A stretch of DNA of 64,000 nt from Erigeron canadensis. Its lineage: Eukaryota; Streptophyta; Magnoliopsida; Asterales; Asteraceae. Below, piece after piece: positions 1 through 11,400 of this stretch; the first letter of the stretch is position 1; each line of letters opens with the position of its first letter. The notes beneath the pieces were generated by a model, which did not search any database, was not told the DNA's origin, and saw only the letters and a list, made by a program, of their open reading frames with translations. The stretch spans positions 4,776,501-4,840,500 of the forward strand of contig NC_057761.1 of the NCBI RefSeq assembly GCF_010389155.1, written 5' to 3'. The position numbers were made by a program, and so were the translations under genes.

Positions 1-862
1 GCAAGGAATTTACACTTTTCAAGATATCAAATGATTGTTGTATGGTTCTGTTGAATGTTTCTTTATGCAGCTTTGTGTTAAATTAGCAAGAATGTTGGCT
101 CATTTTTAATCATTTGTTAAAGAAAACGTCAATGTTTTGTGTGCATCGTGATTCTGTTTCAACTTTCAACATGCTTGTTATTACAAGTTCCAGTCTGTTT
201 CTGGAGTTATTATTACGTTAGACCTAAAAGACCTGGTGATTTTATTTTTATGATCAACTTATTGTCTTGTTCTTCGTTGAGTTTTTGAACATTCGCCCTT
301 TTTTTGAGACGTGTGGTCAATGTGTGTATTTTGGTGGTGTATGGATTTCGTTGAGAGCTGATTATTTTGTCAATGTCTGTATTTAGGTCTGTAAGTGTGT
401 TAATTGTATCCTCCAGAAACAGTCGATAATATTATATTATACTTTAACTCACATAATTAGAAGTTAGAAAAAATAATTAACTTTATGCCAAGATTTATCA
501 CATGAAGACAACAGTTACTATTTAGAAAAGAGTCGTCACATTTTATAAGAATATGTATATTTGTACCACGTACAGATTTATAGATGGGTGTACAGATATT
601 GTGTACATATGTATGTGTGTGTATATGTGTAACACATACAGGTTTATATCTAATATAAACTATAGACTTCATGACAGATGGAACAAAAGCATGTATATAA
701 TTTAGAACACGAAAGCATTAGTCAATAGAATACATGTTGTTGTAGTTGCAGCTGACCTAACACTAACCTTCAAACTCCTTTACATATACCTGTTTTTGGT
801 TGAGAAAGTTAAGGAGCTTCTTACCTAATTATTCTCACATATTTTAACCAATATTTCTCTTC
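1..862. other. Intergenic / upstream region of the NHL gene
   Basis: No gene is seen here. The stretch is AT-rich with scattered short open frames that look like chance. It should hold the promoter and non-coding first exon of the gene that follows, because a good splice acceptor (tttctcttccag) ends at about 865, just before the start codon. No donor or TATA box can be assigned with confidence. Confidence 0.5.
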
Positions 863-905
863 CAGGTGACACTTAAACACTTGAATCGATTTGAGTGGAC
901 CAACG

Positions 906-1652
906 ATGGGAGACCACGCGACCAAGAAAATTCATCCGGTAGCAGATGGAAACATCAAGAGTACTACCGTACCACCAGCCCACGGATCATCGAGTCTTGG
1001 CCATCAGCTAAGACCACCGGTGCTGCCAATAACCGCACCACTGGCACCACCACGAACGAAAAACAAAAGAGGTTTTACATGGTGCAAATGCATATGTTGG
1101 ACTCTAAGTATCTTGATCACATTGATCATAATTCTTGCAGCCACTATTGGTATCCTTTACCTTGTTTTTAAACCAAAACTACCAAATTATTCTGTTGACC
1201 GCCTCACGATATCCCAACTTACCCTCAATCTCGATTTCTCCCTTTATGCAAGATTCAACGTCCAGATAACTGCTATCAACCCAAACAAGAAAATCGGCAT
1301 CTTTTACCAAAAAGGAAGTCATATAAGCGTATGGTACAAGAACACAAATCTATGCCAAGGCTCAATACCCGTGTTCTACCAAGGCCACCAGAACAAAACC
1401 GTGCTAAATGTTGCATTATCAGGTCAAAACCAATATGGTCGGACGTTATTGGCGGCGATACAAGAACAACAACAAACAGGTCGGATTCCATTGGACCTAA
1501 AAGTTGATGTCCCAGTCAAAATTGAACTTGGGAAAATGAAGTTAAAGAAGGTGAGAATAATGGGGAAATGCATGTTGATAGTTGATAGTCTATCTGCAAA
1601 CAACAAAATTAGCATCAAAGCAACTAGTTGCAAGTTTAGGCTTAAATTATGA
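906..1652 (+). CDS. NHL6-like: NDR1/HIN1-like protein, NHL6 type (LEA_2 domain)
   Basis: A single coding exon gives 248 residues. The chosen start is the ATG at 906; the frame is open upstream to 891, but only from a TTG. A basic, proline-rich cytosolic N-terminus (1-62) holds a Cys-rich patch (WCKCICW) before one membrane segment (about 66-88). An extracytosolic LEA_2 domain follows, with the family motifs NPNKKIGIFY (125-134), FYQGH (157-161) and a C-terminal SCKFRLKL like that of Arabidopsis NHL6. Family members are plasma-membrane proteins linked to pathogen and ABA/abiotic responses; that role is inherited from the family and not shown here. A splice acceptor ending near 865 suggests a 5' UTR intron. 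The gene looks intact. Its last codons and 3' UTR are copied again at 2906. Confidence 0.9.
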   Translation: MGDHATKKIHPVADGNIKSTTVPPAHGSSSLGHQLRPPVLPITAPLAPPRTKNKRGFTWCKCICWTLSILITLIIILAATIGILYLVFKPKLPNYSVDRLTISQLTLNLDFSLYARFNVQITAINPNKKIGIFYQKGSHISVWYKNTNLCQGSIPVFYQGHQNKTVLNVALSGQNQYGRTLLAAIQEQQQTGRIPLDLKVDVPVKIELGKMKLKKVRIMGKCMLIVDSLSANNKISIKATSCKFRLKL

Positions 1653-2255
1653 GACAAATGTGATGTTTGTATGAGTTTTCATTGCGCTATTTTTGTATTA
1701 TTGTCACCAGTTTGTTTTTTTTTCTTTTGAATATTCTGTTTGGATTTAAATTTTTGTAATCATTTTTACAATAGATCAAAAAAAAATATTATTTTATTTC
1801 ATTAATAATGTACCAAAACAAATAAACAACAATATATATAAATCTTGATATTATTTTATGGTGGAACTAATATTGTATCTCACCCGTAATACCATATATT
1901 TGATAATACTCCTCCTTGTAACCAACATGGTAACAATATGGACTAAAATTGTTTTGACGATTTTTAGTGGTTTAAAACTTTTGGCTGTTTTACGATCTTT
2001 TAACAATTTTGACAATTTCGTTAGATTCAATGTTTAAAAGAATGTTTCAAAAGATTAGATCTAGTTCCAATCAACATGTATCTCGTAATTTAGCTGCAAC
2101 ACCATCAAAGAATATACTGTAATTGTTTTACTATATTTTCTTACACTAAGCTAGGTGAGCTATGAATAGCTACTTCTCCAATTCATATATAGTTCCGTCA
2201 ATTAGAATCAAACATTCTATCATTTTAAATACCTGAACTTTTTGTTTAGGATATC
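1642..2255 (+). repeat. Direct duplication, copy 1 (NHL 3' end and 3' UTR)
   Basis: This 614-bp block starts inside the last codons of the NHL gene and runs through its 3' UTR and downstream flank. It is repeated with only scattered differences at 2906-3514. The copies share, among others, a stretch on GAGACAAATGTGATGTTTGT and the end GTTTAGGATATC. Confidence 0.85.
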
Positions 2256-2905
2256 TCTATCTCTATATATAATAAACAAGATTGTGTTTATAGGTATTTT
2301 TAGAAAGTTTTTGATGTGGAAAATCCATATTTTACCTTAAAACTCTTTTTATTTAATTATGATAGTCATATATAAATAAAATAAAAAATGCTCTTTTTTA
2401 CATGTTTAATAAGAATATCAATCATTTATATAAAGAATAAAAATAAAAATTCTCTCTTATATAATATTACAAACAAAATGTATTTTTTATATTTAATTGA
2501 TTTATTAACTAGATAATTATTGTGTTAATAGAATTATTATATTTATATCAAGTTATGATGTTTTAAGAACAAACATTACATAAATTTTTTTAATATATTT
2601 TATAATTTTAAATTTTAATTAACATAAAGTAAGTAAGTAAGTAACTGCTCAGTTCCGCCTTCCGCGGGTTTTGAGCCCCAATACCTCAACGGTGTATGGG
2701 GGAGGTTAAGATGTAGGCAGACCTTACCTCTAACAAAGTAGAGAGATTGCTTCCAGTTTCTACCTAAATGGTAGAAAAGGCCCTCCAACCTTTGCATGGG
2801 ATGAAGATCGAACCCATGATCTCTGTCTTCAGAGGCAAGGGTGTTTACCACTGATCCAACCATGCTGCTTTAAACTTTAATTAACATGCCCGGATTAAAC
2901 CCGGG
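2256..2905. mobile_element. Insert between the two duplicated blocks, possible Helitron-like element
   Basis: About 650 bp separate the two direct copies. The segment begins TCTATCTCTATATATAATAA, which resembles a Helitron 5' TC end, and finishes with a hairpin-like CCCGGATTAAACCCGGG directly before copy 2. The CTRR end expected after such a hairpin is not seen, so the class is uncertain. A complete SINE lies inside (2626-2869). Confidence 0.4.
2626..2869 (-). mobile_element. tRNA-derived SINE (Au-like), complete, with target duplication
   Basis: Read on the minus strand, the element starts with a tRNA-like head holding an A-box-like TGGATCAGTGGT and a B-box GGTTCGATC. The body is typical of plant Au-type SINEs (GGAAGCAATCTCTCTAC, then GGTAAGGTCTGCCTACATC), and it ends in TTAC repeats. 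Both sides carry an 18-bp target duplication with one mismatch (2608-2625 and 2870-2887, TTAAATTTTAATTAACAT versus TTAAACTTTAATTAACAT). An open frame across it on the minus strand is not a gene. Confidence 0.85.
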
Positions 2906-3514
2906 TTAAATTATGAGACAAATGTGATGTTTGTATGAGTTTTCATTGCGTTATTTCTGTATTATTGTCACCAGTTTGTTTTTCTTTCTTTTAATTATTT
3001 TCTATTTGGATTTAAATTTTTGTAATCATTTTTTACAATAGATAAAAAAAACATTATTTTATTTCATTAATGTACCAAAACAAATAAACAACAATATATA
3101 TAAATCTTGTAATTATTTTATGGTGGAACTAATATTGTATCTCACCCGTAATACCATATATTTGATAATACTCCTCCTTGTAACCAACATAGTAACAATA
3201 TGGACTAAAATTGTTTTGACGATTTTTAGTGGTTTTTAAAACTTTTGGCTGTTTTACGATCTTTTAACAATTTTGACAATTTCGTTAGATTCATTGTTTA
3301 AAAGAAAGTTTCAAAAAATTAAATCTAATTCCAATCAACATGTATCTCGTAATTTAGCTGCAACACCATAAAAGAATATACTGTAATTACTATATTTTCT
3401 TACACTAAGCTAGGTGAGCTATGAATAGTTACTTCTCCCATTCATGTATAGTTTCGTCAATTAGAATCAAACATTTTGTCATTTTAAATACCTGAACTTT
3501 TTGTTTAGGATATC
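2906..3514 (+). repeat. Direct duplication, copy 2
   Basis: Second copy of 1642-2255, about 609 bp, with a few substitutions and small indels. It carries the last codons and stop of the NHL frame without the rest of the gene, so it is a non-coding duplicate. Confidence 0.85.
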
Positions 3515-5494
3515 ATAATAAAATATCAATGTCTTTTTGTATTATGATTACTTTGCATAAAGATCTATAATCAAAAATAATATATCAAGCTTTTAAATTT
3601 TTCATTTATCTTTTTATCAGTGACCAAGTTATATACGATTTAATTCAATGGGATAACTTTATTCTCATTTAAAATAAGCCCTAATTGGGTTGGCCAACAA
3701 ATCAAAACAGGTAATTTTTTGTCTTGCTTGTGTTGTTATAAACATTGTGTGTAATTTTGTAAAGCATGTTTGTCTCTATTAAAAACCTACAAACATTTCA
3801 ATCATACATTGTCAAAGTTATTAAAACCTTAATTAAACCATTAAATTTTAACATCTAATAGAATTTGTGAGTTATTTGTGACATTTTAACAATCCGATAA
3901 ATATGCTAGCAACTTACCAACTCACATAAACTCCATAACAACCACGAGTACAAGTATATGAAAGGTGAGGATTCCTTCAGGTTTCTCAATTTGGATGTCC
4001 CTATCGGGTTTGAACCATTAAAATCTAACATTTGTTGTTCGAAAAAAAAAGATAATTGCAAGAATCATCTTGTTTGTGTGAAAGTTACTTTTCTACCTAT
4101 CATATGTCCCTCACAGGCCCTGGTAACGGTGAAAAATAGACGACCATCACTTTTTGTACTAAGAGTGCAACTAAAAGTTGAAAGTTGAATCACTGTTGCA
4201 ACGATAAGTGACACGTCCCACGGTGTAGCAATATACAGAGTATATTATACACAGAACAGTTGTAGAGGGGGGGGGTGAATACAACTTTACTCGATCTTTT
4301 CACCCTTTTATAGATAGTTTAAAGATTCAGCTAATGTAAATATTTAAACTAAATAACATAATCAATGAAACAGTAAAGCTGGAAAATAAAATATTCTTTG
4401 GCACAGATTGGTTTTCAAATGTAATTCTTTATTCAAGATATAATATATACAAAGAATTACTGGGTTGTTACGGAAACAAGATAGCCTACAGATATCTAAA
4501 CAACCCTTGAAATGACAAACAACAATCAATAAGTTCCTACTCACGAAGATTCAGCCAAAGCTGATCTTCTACAGACTAAGCTGTGTATAAGAGCAGAGAA
4601 CTTGTGTGAAGAATGATTATCAGGAATGTCACACATATGCTTGTCAAGGAGTGGAGCATTTATAGGCGAAGGCTCTACATCACTTGGTGTCCAATTTAAC
4701 CACATAAATCACTCTGGTTAGGTGACAGAGGAATATTTGATCATGCTCTTTCATCGTACTTGTGGTCCCCATGTACCACTGCACATTCTTTCTTCAACCA
4801 ATCGCTGTATGGATACGCATACGTAAATGCAACCACCAACCTGAATACAAGGAATAATCCTAGTCACATCATTTGTCTTTATCTTCACATTCAGGTTGTT
4901 ATCTTCACTTGATTGTCAGGCACAGACTGGGCCGTTTGTCAAAGCACCAATCTGCACTCCTAAGCTGTCTTCCACTCTCAGCCTAGTCCTCTATCTTCAA
5001 TCCTCCTCTTCGACTTGGATTGAATGCTATTACGTTTTAATGCAGCTTGAATAATACTAGCTTCCATAATATATAACAATTACAACATATGAAGCATGAT
5101 CTGGGTCAGAGACAGATAGCAAGCTGTGTGAGTTTAGACTGACCCAGATCAAATTACAAAAACTCAAAAATTACTAAGTGTTTATGCATCAGATTTGTCA
5201 TCATTAAATTTACAATTACATTGGACTCAACAATAAGTGAATTTGAACTGTGCATGCGAATTAGATTACAGCACATGACCACAAATGCAATTGACTCTCT
5301 TTATATTCTCTCTTTTAAACAATTTAAATCTTTAAAAGAGTTTAGTTTAGATCAAAACCTACCATGACTTTATGAAGTCTTGGAATGTGTGCTTACGTTT
5401 CTGCCTAATTTCAAGATCTAAATTTGATGAGTAAAATATTTAGGCCAAACTTTCTTTACATCTTCAAGGTACTCACGAACCATGGTTTAATAAA
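3515..5494. other. Intergenic region, no gene recognised
   Basis: AT-rich DNA. A run of nine G at about 4266 in the context GTAGAGGGGGGGGGTGAATAC, with moderately GC-rich sequence up to about 5290, looks like part of an unclassified dispersed repeat, but no ends or coding remains could be assigned. A 76-residue open frame at 3958-4188 has no recognisable feature. Confidence 0.4.
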
Positions 5495-6057
5495 GGGTTT
5501 TTTCTCTAAAACCTCCATATACTTTTTATTTTGTCCCTTTTAGGCCATCAAACTTTTTTGTTCCTTAATATGTCATTAAAAGTTGTCAAATTATCTCATC
5601 TAGGTCATCGAATTTTTTAAATTCTTAATAGGTCACTAAATGATGTTATTAAGTTTTACAAAATGTATCACTTGGTTCGAGTTCGTATTCGGGTTTGGGT
5701 CCAGGTCTTGGAAGGGGATTTTTAATCGGGTCTGGATCTAGAATTACCTAAACTCTACCCATACTAGGCCCGTTGGCATCCCTAAGTATCAATGGATTTT
5801 TTTTAATTGAAAACCTAAATAAAACATAATCACGGTCATAAATCCCATAACTACAACTACTAATTTATGGCTCATATACTCCAAATCTCTTAAAAATTGA
5901 TTGAGAATCAAATGATAGTGCCGATATAAAAGGTGGAAGTTCGATGACCTAGATGAGACAATTTGAGAACTTTTAATGACCTAATGAGAAATAAAAAAGT
6001 TTGATGGTTTGGAAGGGACAAAATGAAAATTATATAGGGATTTAAGAGAATAAACCC
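5495..6057. mobile_element. Mutator-like MITE with long terminal inverted repeats
   Basis: A 563-bp element. Its ends are inverted copies of each other over roughly 130 bp: the left end starts GGGTTTTTTCTCTAAAACC and the right end, read in reverse, GGGTTTATTCTCTTAAATCC; both then share CATCAAACTTTTTT and TCTCATCTAGGTCATCGAA. It is flanked by a 9-bp target duplication with one mismatch (TTTAATAAA at 5486-5494, TTTAAGAAA at 6058-6066). Nine-bp duplications and long TIRs fit Mutator-like elements. There is no transposase frame, so it is non-autonomous. Confidence 0.85.
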
Positions 6058-6066
6058 TTTAAGAAA

Positions 6067-6948
6067 TCCCTGGTAAGAGAATGAGTTTTTATGTCTACCT
6101 TCATCCCAAAGAAGTACGAGGTCGCATTTCATATCGGGTAAGATTTTCATGGTTTGGAACCTTTCCAATCTTGCATCATCTTATCATTGGTCCTCAAAAT
6201 GATGATCAATAACTGTTGGTAACTCATGAGGCACGTTGAGAATCACATTGTGATTCATGATATATACAATGTCATTTAAAATAAATTTAGGAGCTTCTTC
6301 TAGCATGTGACGATGCTTCCTCACAAAAGATATATCTTTTATTTTTAGAGTGAGACATCTTTTTGAGGCATTTCTTTTTTTATTTTCTTTACTATGGTTT
6401 CAGTCATTTACCTATTCGGATACATTCGGATTCTAGTTTTTTAAAATACTATCCGTTTGGATGTGACTGCTAGAAAAAAAAAAAAACTTTAATAAAACTA
6501 TAAATGTAACCATAAAACATTAGGAAAATCTATTATGATGTTAACAGGACTACTGTTACTCACACAAACATCATCTTCTTCAACTTACACGTGATTAAAA
6601 ATAAAAACCACCCCCGATTGTGAGGGTGCAGAAGCCGAGTTATATACTGCCAACAGTATATAATTTATCCCCTAAAACATTTCAAGGAAAATACACAATC
6701 GTCAAAACCCTGTTTTTAAACATTTTTCATTGATTTTAAGGAAAATAAACAAACAGTATATCGTCAAAACAAACTCTTTTCTTTCATTTTTCTCTCTCTC
6801 ATGAAAAGCTGGAAAGAATTGTACAACACCACATACTGACTGACTATCAAAGAAAGAAAAAGAAATTAAAAAAGAAGAAGAGAGAATCAAACAGTGATTT
6901 TTGATCTTTCAGATTTACATCATTTGTCAATTTGGGTTCTCAAATTCT
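6067..6948 (+). promoter_or_regulatory. Probable promoter and first non-coding exon of the TGA gene
   Basis: No protein gene is seen. A TATA-like AGTATATAATTTAT lies at about 6654. A pyrimidine-rich tract follows (about 6780-6800), and a good splice donor (TCT|GTAAGC) sits at 6948/6949. With the acceptor ending at 8328 (TTGGCAG), this suggests a 5' UTR exon and a 1.38-kb leader intron before the ATG at 8401. This is inference from splice signals only. Confidence 0.4.
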
Positions 6949-7020
6949 GTAAGCAAGCACTCCCTCTTGATTCCCTTTTTCTGTCTATTCTTTATCTGAT
7001 TTGATTCTTAGCTGATTATC

Positions 7021-7159
7021 TTATATTTCAATCTTTATTATTATTATTTATTATTATTATTATTTATTATGATATATGTAACCGTTAAAGTCTACAAATT
7101 GTTACATTAAGATTTTTAATAACTTACTATCAAAACAGTTATGCACTTTGACTTTTAAA

Positions 7160-7209
<50 letters not shown>
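7021..7209. repeat. Microsatellites (TTA)n and (AT)n
   Basis: An interrupted (TTA)n stretch lies at about 7035-7070 and a (TA)n run at about 7164-7209, both within the presumed leader intron of the TGA gene. The TA run directly abuts a Helitron-like 5' end. Confidence 0.85.
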
Positions 7210-7211
<2 letters not shown>

Positions 7212-7212
7212 G

Positions 7213-7767
7213 TCAATCAAATGAGAACAATCTTAAAATAAAAATACGGTGAGAACACTTAAAAACTACATTTTGATGGTTTAAAAGTCCATAAAACTGA
7301 CATAGTTACGATGCTTTTCAGCTTCTAGTTATTTGAAATTTTATTGTTTTCTTGATTATGAAGCCTGGAAATGATATGGGTAATTTTTTGTTGGTTTTTA
7401 CATATGCCACTAATGTCAAAAATGAATTTTTTTCAAGAAATTAATATGTACTTTAAATTTTTTAAGTACACATAATTTACTATTTTATGCTTGCATTTAA
7501 TATTTCAATCAAATTTAATGCAATATTAATCAGTAAAAACAAAATTTTAATATATTTTTTATTAATTAAAAAGTCAACATAAAAAAAAACACCAAAACAA
7601 ATAAAGTATCAACTTTGTAGCATAATTAATATCCCTATAACTCCCACTTGAACAACCATCACGGACGTTGGACGACGCCAGCTTCAACCTTTTAATAGTG
7701 TATCGTTGTATCCTTGCTAAATAATTTGAAACATATTTGGCCGCTGTGCATTGCACGGGCACACTAG
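7213..7767 (+). mobile_element. Helitron-like non-autonomous element
   Basis: The 3' end has the Helitron signature: a short stem GTGCA/TGCAC, a few bases, then CTAG followed by T (7764-7768). The probable 5' end is TCAATCAAATGAGAACAA next to the TA repeat. There are no Rep/Hel coding remains. The 3' end is convincing; the 5' end is less sure. Confidence 0.45.
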
Positions 7768-7933
7768 TTGATAATTAGCTGAACAAGATTGTGTGTTTTA
7801 AGTAAGTACTAGGATTAGAAAGTGCAAAAAAATCGGTTTTTAAATATTCAAGTAGTGATAATCACTATCAGCCTGGACATCTAAAGTCTAAACAGTAAAC
7901 ACCCTGCAAGATGTATTTATCGGTTAGTTTAAA

Positions 7934-8213
7934 GGGATTACTACCTATGAATGTAACTAACTATGCTAAAATGTCTATGTTATGTAAAGATCTTGTAAAA
8001 TGTCTATGTCATGTAATGAATTTTCAAAGCCCGATTATTGGATGTACCTGACCAATCAAAAACTTACACGTGGCAGCTTATATGGTTGCCACATATACCA
8101 GATACATCTAATAACCAGAATTTAAAAGTTCATTACATTACATAGACATTTTATTAGATCTTTACAACATAGACATTTTATCATAGTTAGTTACATCCAT
8201 AGGTAATAATCCC
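7934..8213. mobile_element. 280-bp Mutator-like MITE, copy A
   Basis: The terminal inverted repeats begin GGGATTACTACCTATGAATG on the left and, in reverse, GGGATTATTACCTATGGATG on the right; both continue GTAACTAACTATG. An exact 9-bp target duplication TAGTTTAAA flanks it (7925-7933, 8214-8222). A second member lies at 59486-59766. Both sit in introns. Confidence 0.9.
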
Positions 8214-8400
8214 TAGTTTAAAATAAAGGGTTTTGCTAAATACAGGTTAAGGTGCATCAAATAGTCATACACTTACCATAGTTAAGGTTTGGATTCAATA
8301 GTTAAGTTTTTGAATTTGTGATTGGCAGAGTCTGTGGGATATCTATAAAGATATACGATACTGTTTCACGTTTGTACGGCGTGCTCGTGATTGGAAGTTC

Positions 8401-11400
8401 ATGATGGCGGAGATGAGTCCAATGACCGATACTTCCACTGATGGGGACACCGATGATAAGGTTATGGGGGTATTCTTTAACCACTTAATGTTAACTTATC
8501 TTTTCAGGTCATTCTGTTGTTGTACATTTTGGAAAGTGTTATGATTTGTTATCTACAATAATATTTCACTAAAATATTTGGAAAGCTATTTATGGAGTTT
8601 ATGCTGATATCCAGTATTGTTTATTCTGATGCAGTTTCATAGTGGTAATTCGCTTGGGCATGTGGTTTCTGATGCTAGTGATAAATCGAGGGATCAGAAG
8701 GTTTTTTGTTTGTGTTACTTTCATTTACTATTGTCCTTTTTCAATGCTATATCTTCTTTTAAGATATCCTAAAATGATTGCTATGTATCCACTATCCACT
8801 ATTTTGAAATTCATTAAAAAAGGGAAGGAAAAACAAAATTGAAGAATGCGCTAATTTATCATCTGGACTTCGCTATTGTTGTTACACTTAAACAATCTGG
8901 TCTACTTTGTGACACAATTATCGCATTACCAATAATTGTACATGGCAAGTCTTTAAAACCCTGCACGTCCAATGCGGCCGAGCATTCAAGTTTCTCTTTC
9001 TATCTGTCTGATTATAACGGTAAATCATAATTTCAGACACTTCGTAGGCTTGCTCAAAATCGTGAAGCAGCAAGAAAAAGTCGTTTGCGTAAGAAAGTAA
9101 GTATCTTTTCACTGGTACTCATCTCCCATCTTGAATGTTTGTTCTGATTTGGTGCTAGAAACACAATGTTACAATTTTACCTAACTGATGGTGGATGTTT
9201 AGTTTCAATATGATATACTTCATTGTTAAGATATGCTCGTAAGATGCAAACCTTAGCTATGTTTAAAGGCTGTGGCAGAGCCGCCAGGCAACTTATGAGG
9301 GTGAACAAAATGTATAAAGTTGATTATAGTCTTTTTTTTTGGGGGGGAAGGGAATTAGGGAACTCTGTATTCTATGATTATATGCTAAAGATATATAAGT
9401 GCCTTGGTTAAACTAAATGAGTTAGAGAGGTGTTTGCGACTCTGCATCACAGCAGCCGCTGTGTAGCCGTGTAGGTGCTATAGTTAGAACATGTTTTAGT
9501 TTACCATTGCTGTTTCCACCAAAATAAATTGTACAAGATTAGTCATGTGGAAGACTTTAAGCAATCAAGTTGCTACCGGTTTTTCCATGTGGAAACATTT
9601 GATATTTCGTCTTTGTGACCAGTAAGAGGTCATTCTGCATCCTAAAGGAATCATAATCATATTTATCTTTGATGATCCCCATGGGCCTTGATATCTCTTT
9701 AGAAGGATAAGAAAAAGAGGTATAGTGGTGAATGCTCTCCTTAGAAGTCAATAGCAATGTCGCCTTCATTGACCTTTGATTGCTTCCAGTCTTTTCCTCC
9801 ATTGTCTCAATAGAATTTCTAGAATATTTGGAAGCCAACGATTATGCAAGTTTTTTCAAGATGTAAAGTAATTGCCTTGCATGGTTGTGAAGAATTGAAG
9901 TAAAATTAGCAAGTCATGAATGGGCTTATTATAATGAAATTATGCAAGCCCTTTTCTGGTGTCTTGTCAGTCAACTGCCTCCGCCCATTTAATTTTCTGC
10001 CCAGGAACAATAACTGGACCTGACCTGGCCCAGATTGAGAACAACCTAGCTGTGGGATCTTATCATAACTACTGTTACTAAAATTTCGTAGTTTACTTTT
10101 CGTCCACAACTTCTCTTTGTTTTCTCCTTAGCACAGTGCATTTTAGACATTATCCATGAACTAAAATTTTTGTTGAGCTAGTGCCATATTAAATTCTGCA
10201 CTATTTGGTATGTAGCATTTCAGATAACCCTATTTATAGCATCACTAGTTCTATACATTTCTTCACTCATAGTCAAGAGTTCTTGGCTGAAGTGAACTTA
10301 TGTAAGTACTTCGATGGTTTTATAGGCATATGTTCAGCAGCTTGAAACTAGCAGAATGAAGTTGAGCCAACTTGAGCAAGAGCTTCAACGAGCTAGGCAG
10401 CAGGTTTGGTTTGACCAGTACTTTTCAACAACTCCCTTGAAGCACATTCATTTGTCTTAATGTTATTTTTCCTTTGCTGAAAGGGCGTCTACATTTCAAG
10501 TTCAGGAGAACAAACTCAATCTACCAGTGGAAATGGTATGGCCATGTTGTCATTTCAGTCTTAAATGTTCTGTAAATAAAGTTTTATTTCTAATATTTGA
10601 AGCACCGATGGAGCCAAGGTGGTGAGGTCATGGGTGCAGTAGGGCCCCTCTAATTTGTACTCCCTGCGTTCCAGTTTAAATGTAAAAATATAACTACTGG
10701 TTTATGTATGCAGGGGCCTCATCTTTCCATGTTGAATATGCACGGTGGCTGGAAGAGCAAAACCGGAGAATTAGTGAGCTAAGAGAAGCTGTTAGCTCAC
10801 ATGCTGCTGATGGTGAACTTCGTACTATTGTTGATGGATGTGTGGCACATTATGAAGAAATATTCAGAACAAAAGGTGATGCTGCAAAGGCTGATGTCTT
10901 CCACATTCTATCAGGCATGTGGAAAACACCTGCAGAACGGTGTTTTCTTTGGTTGGGTGGATTCCGTTCTTCAGAACTCCTCAAGGTGAGTGGCATATCA
11001 TCCATCATGCTATGTAGTCAATCTTGGTGGTATACCAATGGTATATCGGTTTTCGGTCCTCCACTGGTATACCAGTCAAGATTTCTGTCCAAAATTTCGT
11101 TACCGGAATTTTCGGTCAAATTTCGGTCCAAATTTCGGTGGTATACCAGTTTTTCAGATTTTATTTATTTTTTATTTTTGTCCTAACTTAAAATACAACA
11201 GAAGAAACACTAATTTTCGCAAGTATTAACACTAATCTATCAAGTATTGACACTTTTAAGCTTGACTTTTGATATTTAGATTAAGTATTTAATTAATATA
11301 ACGGCTATTTGTGTATAATTGTGATATTTTTGGTATATATATATAATTATATATAATATTTTACATAAAATTAAATTTACCGAAATACCACCGAAATTCC

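Noticed and set aside
891..905. Extension of the NHL protein to 891
   Set aside because: It would start at TTG; the ATG at 906 fits plant usage and the family length.
866..1171. 101-codon frame overlapping the start of the NHL gene
   Set aside because: Different frame from the clear LEA_2 protein, no domain, starts at a non-ATG position.
2615..2863. 82-codon minus-strand frame
   Set aside because: It is the body of the SINE read through; the tRNA-like head and target duplication explain the sequence.
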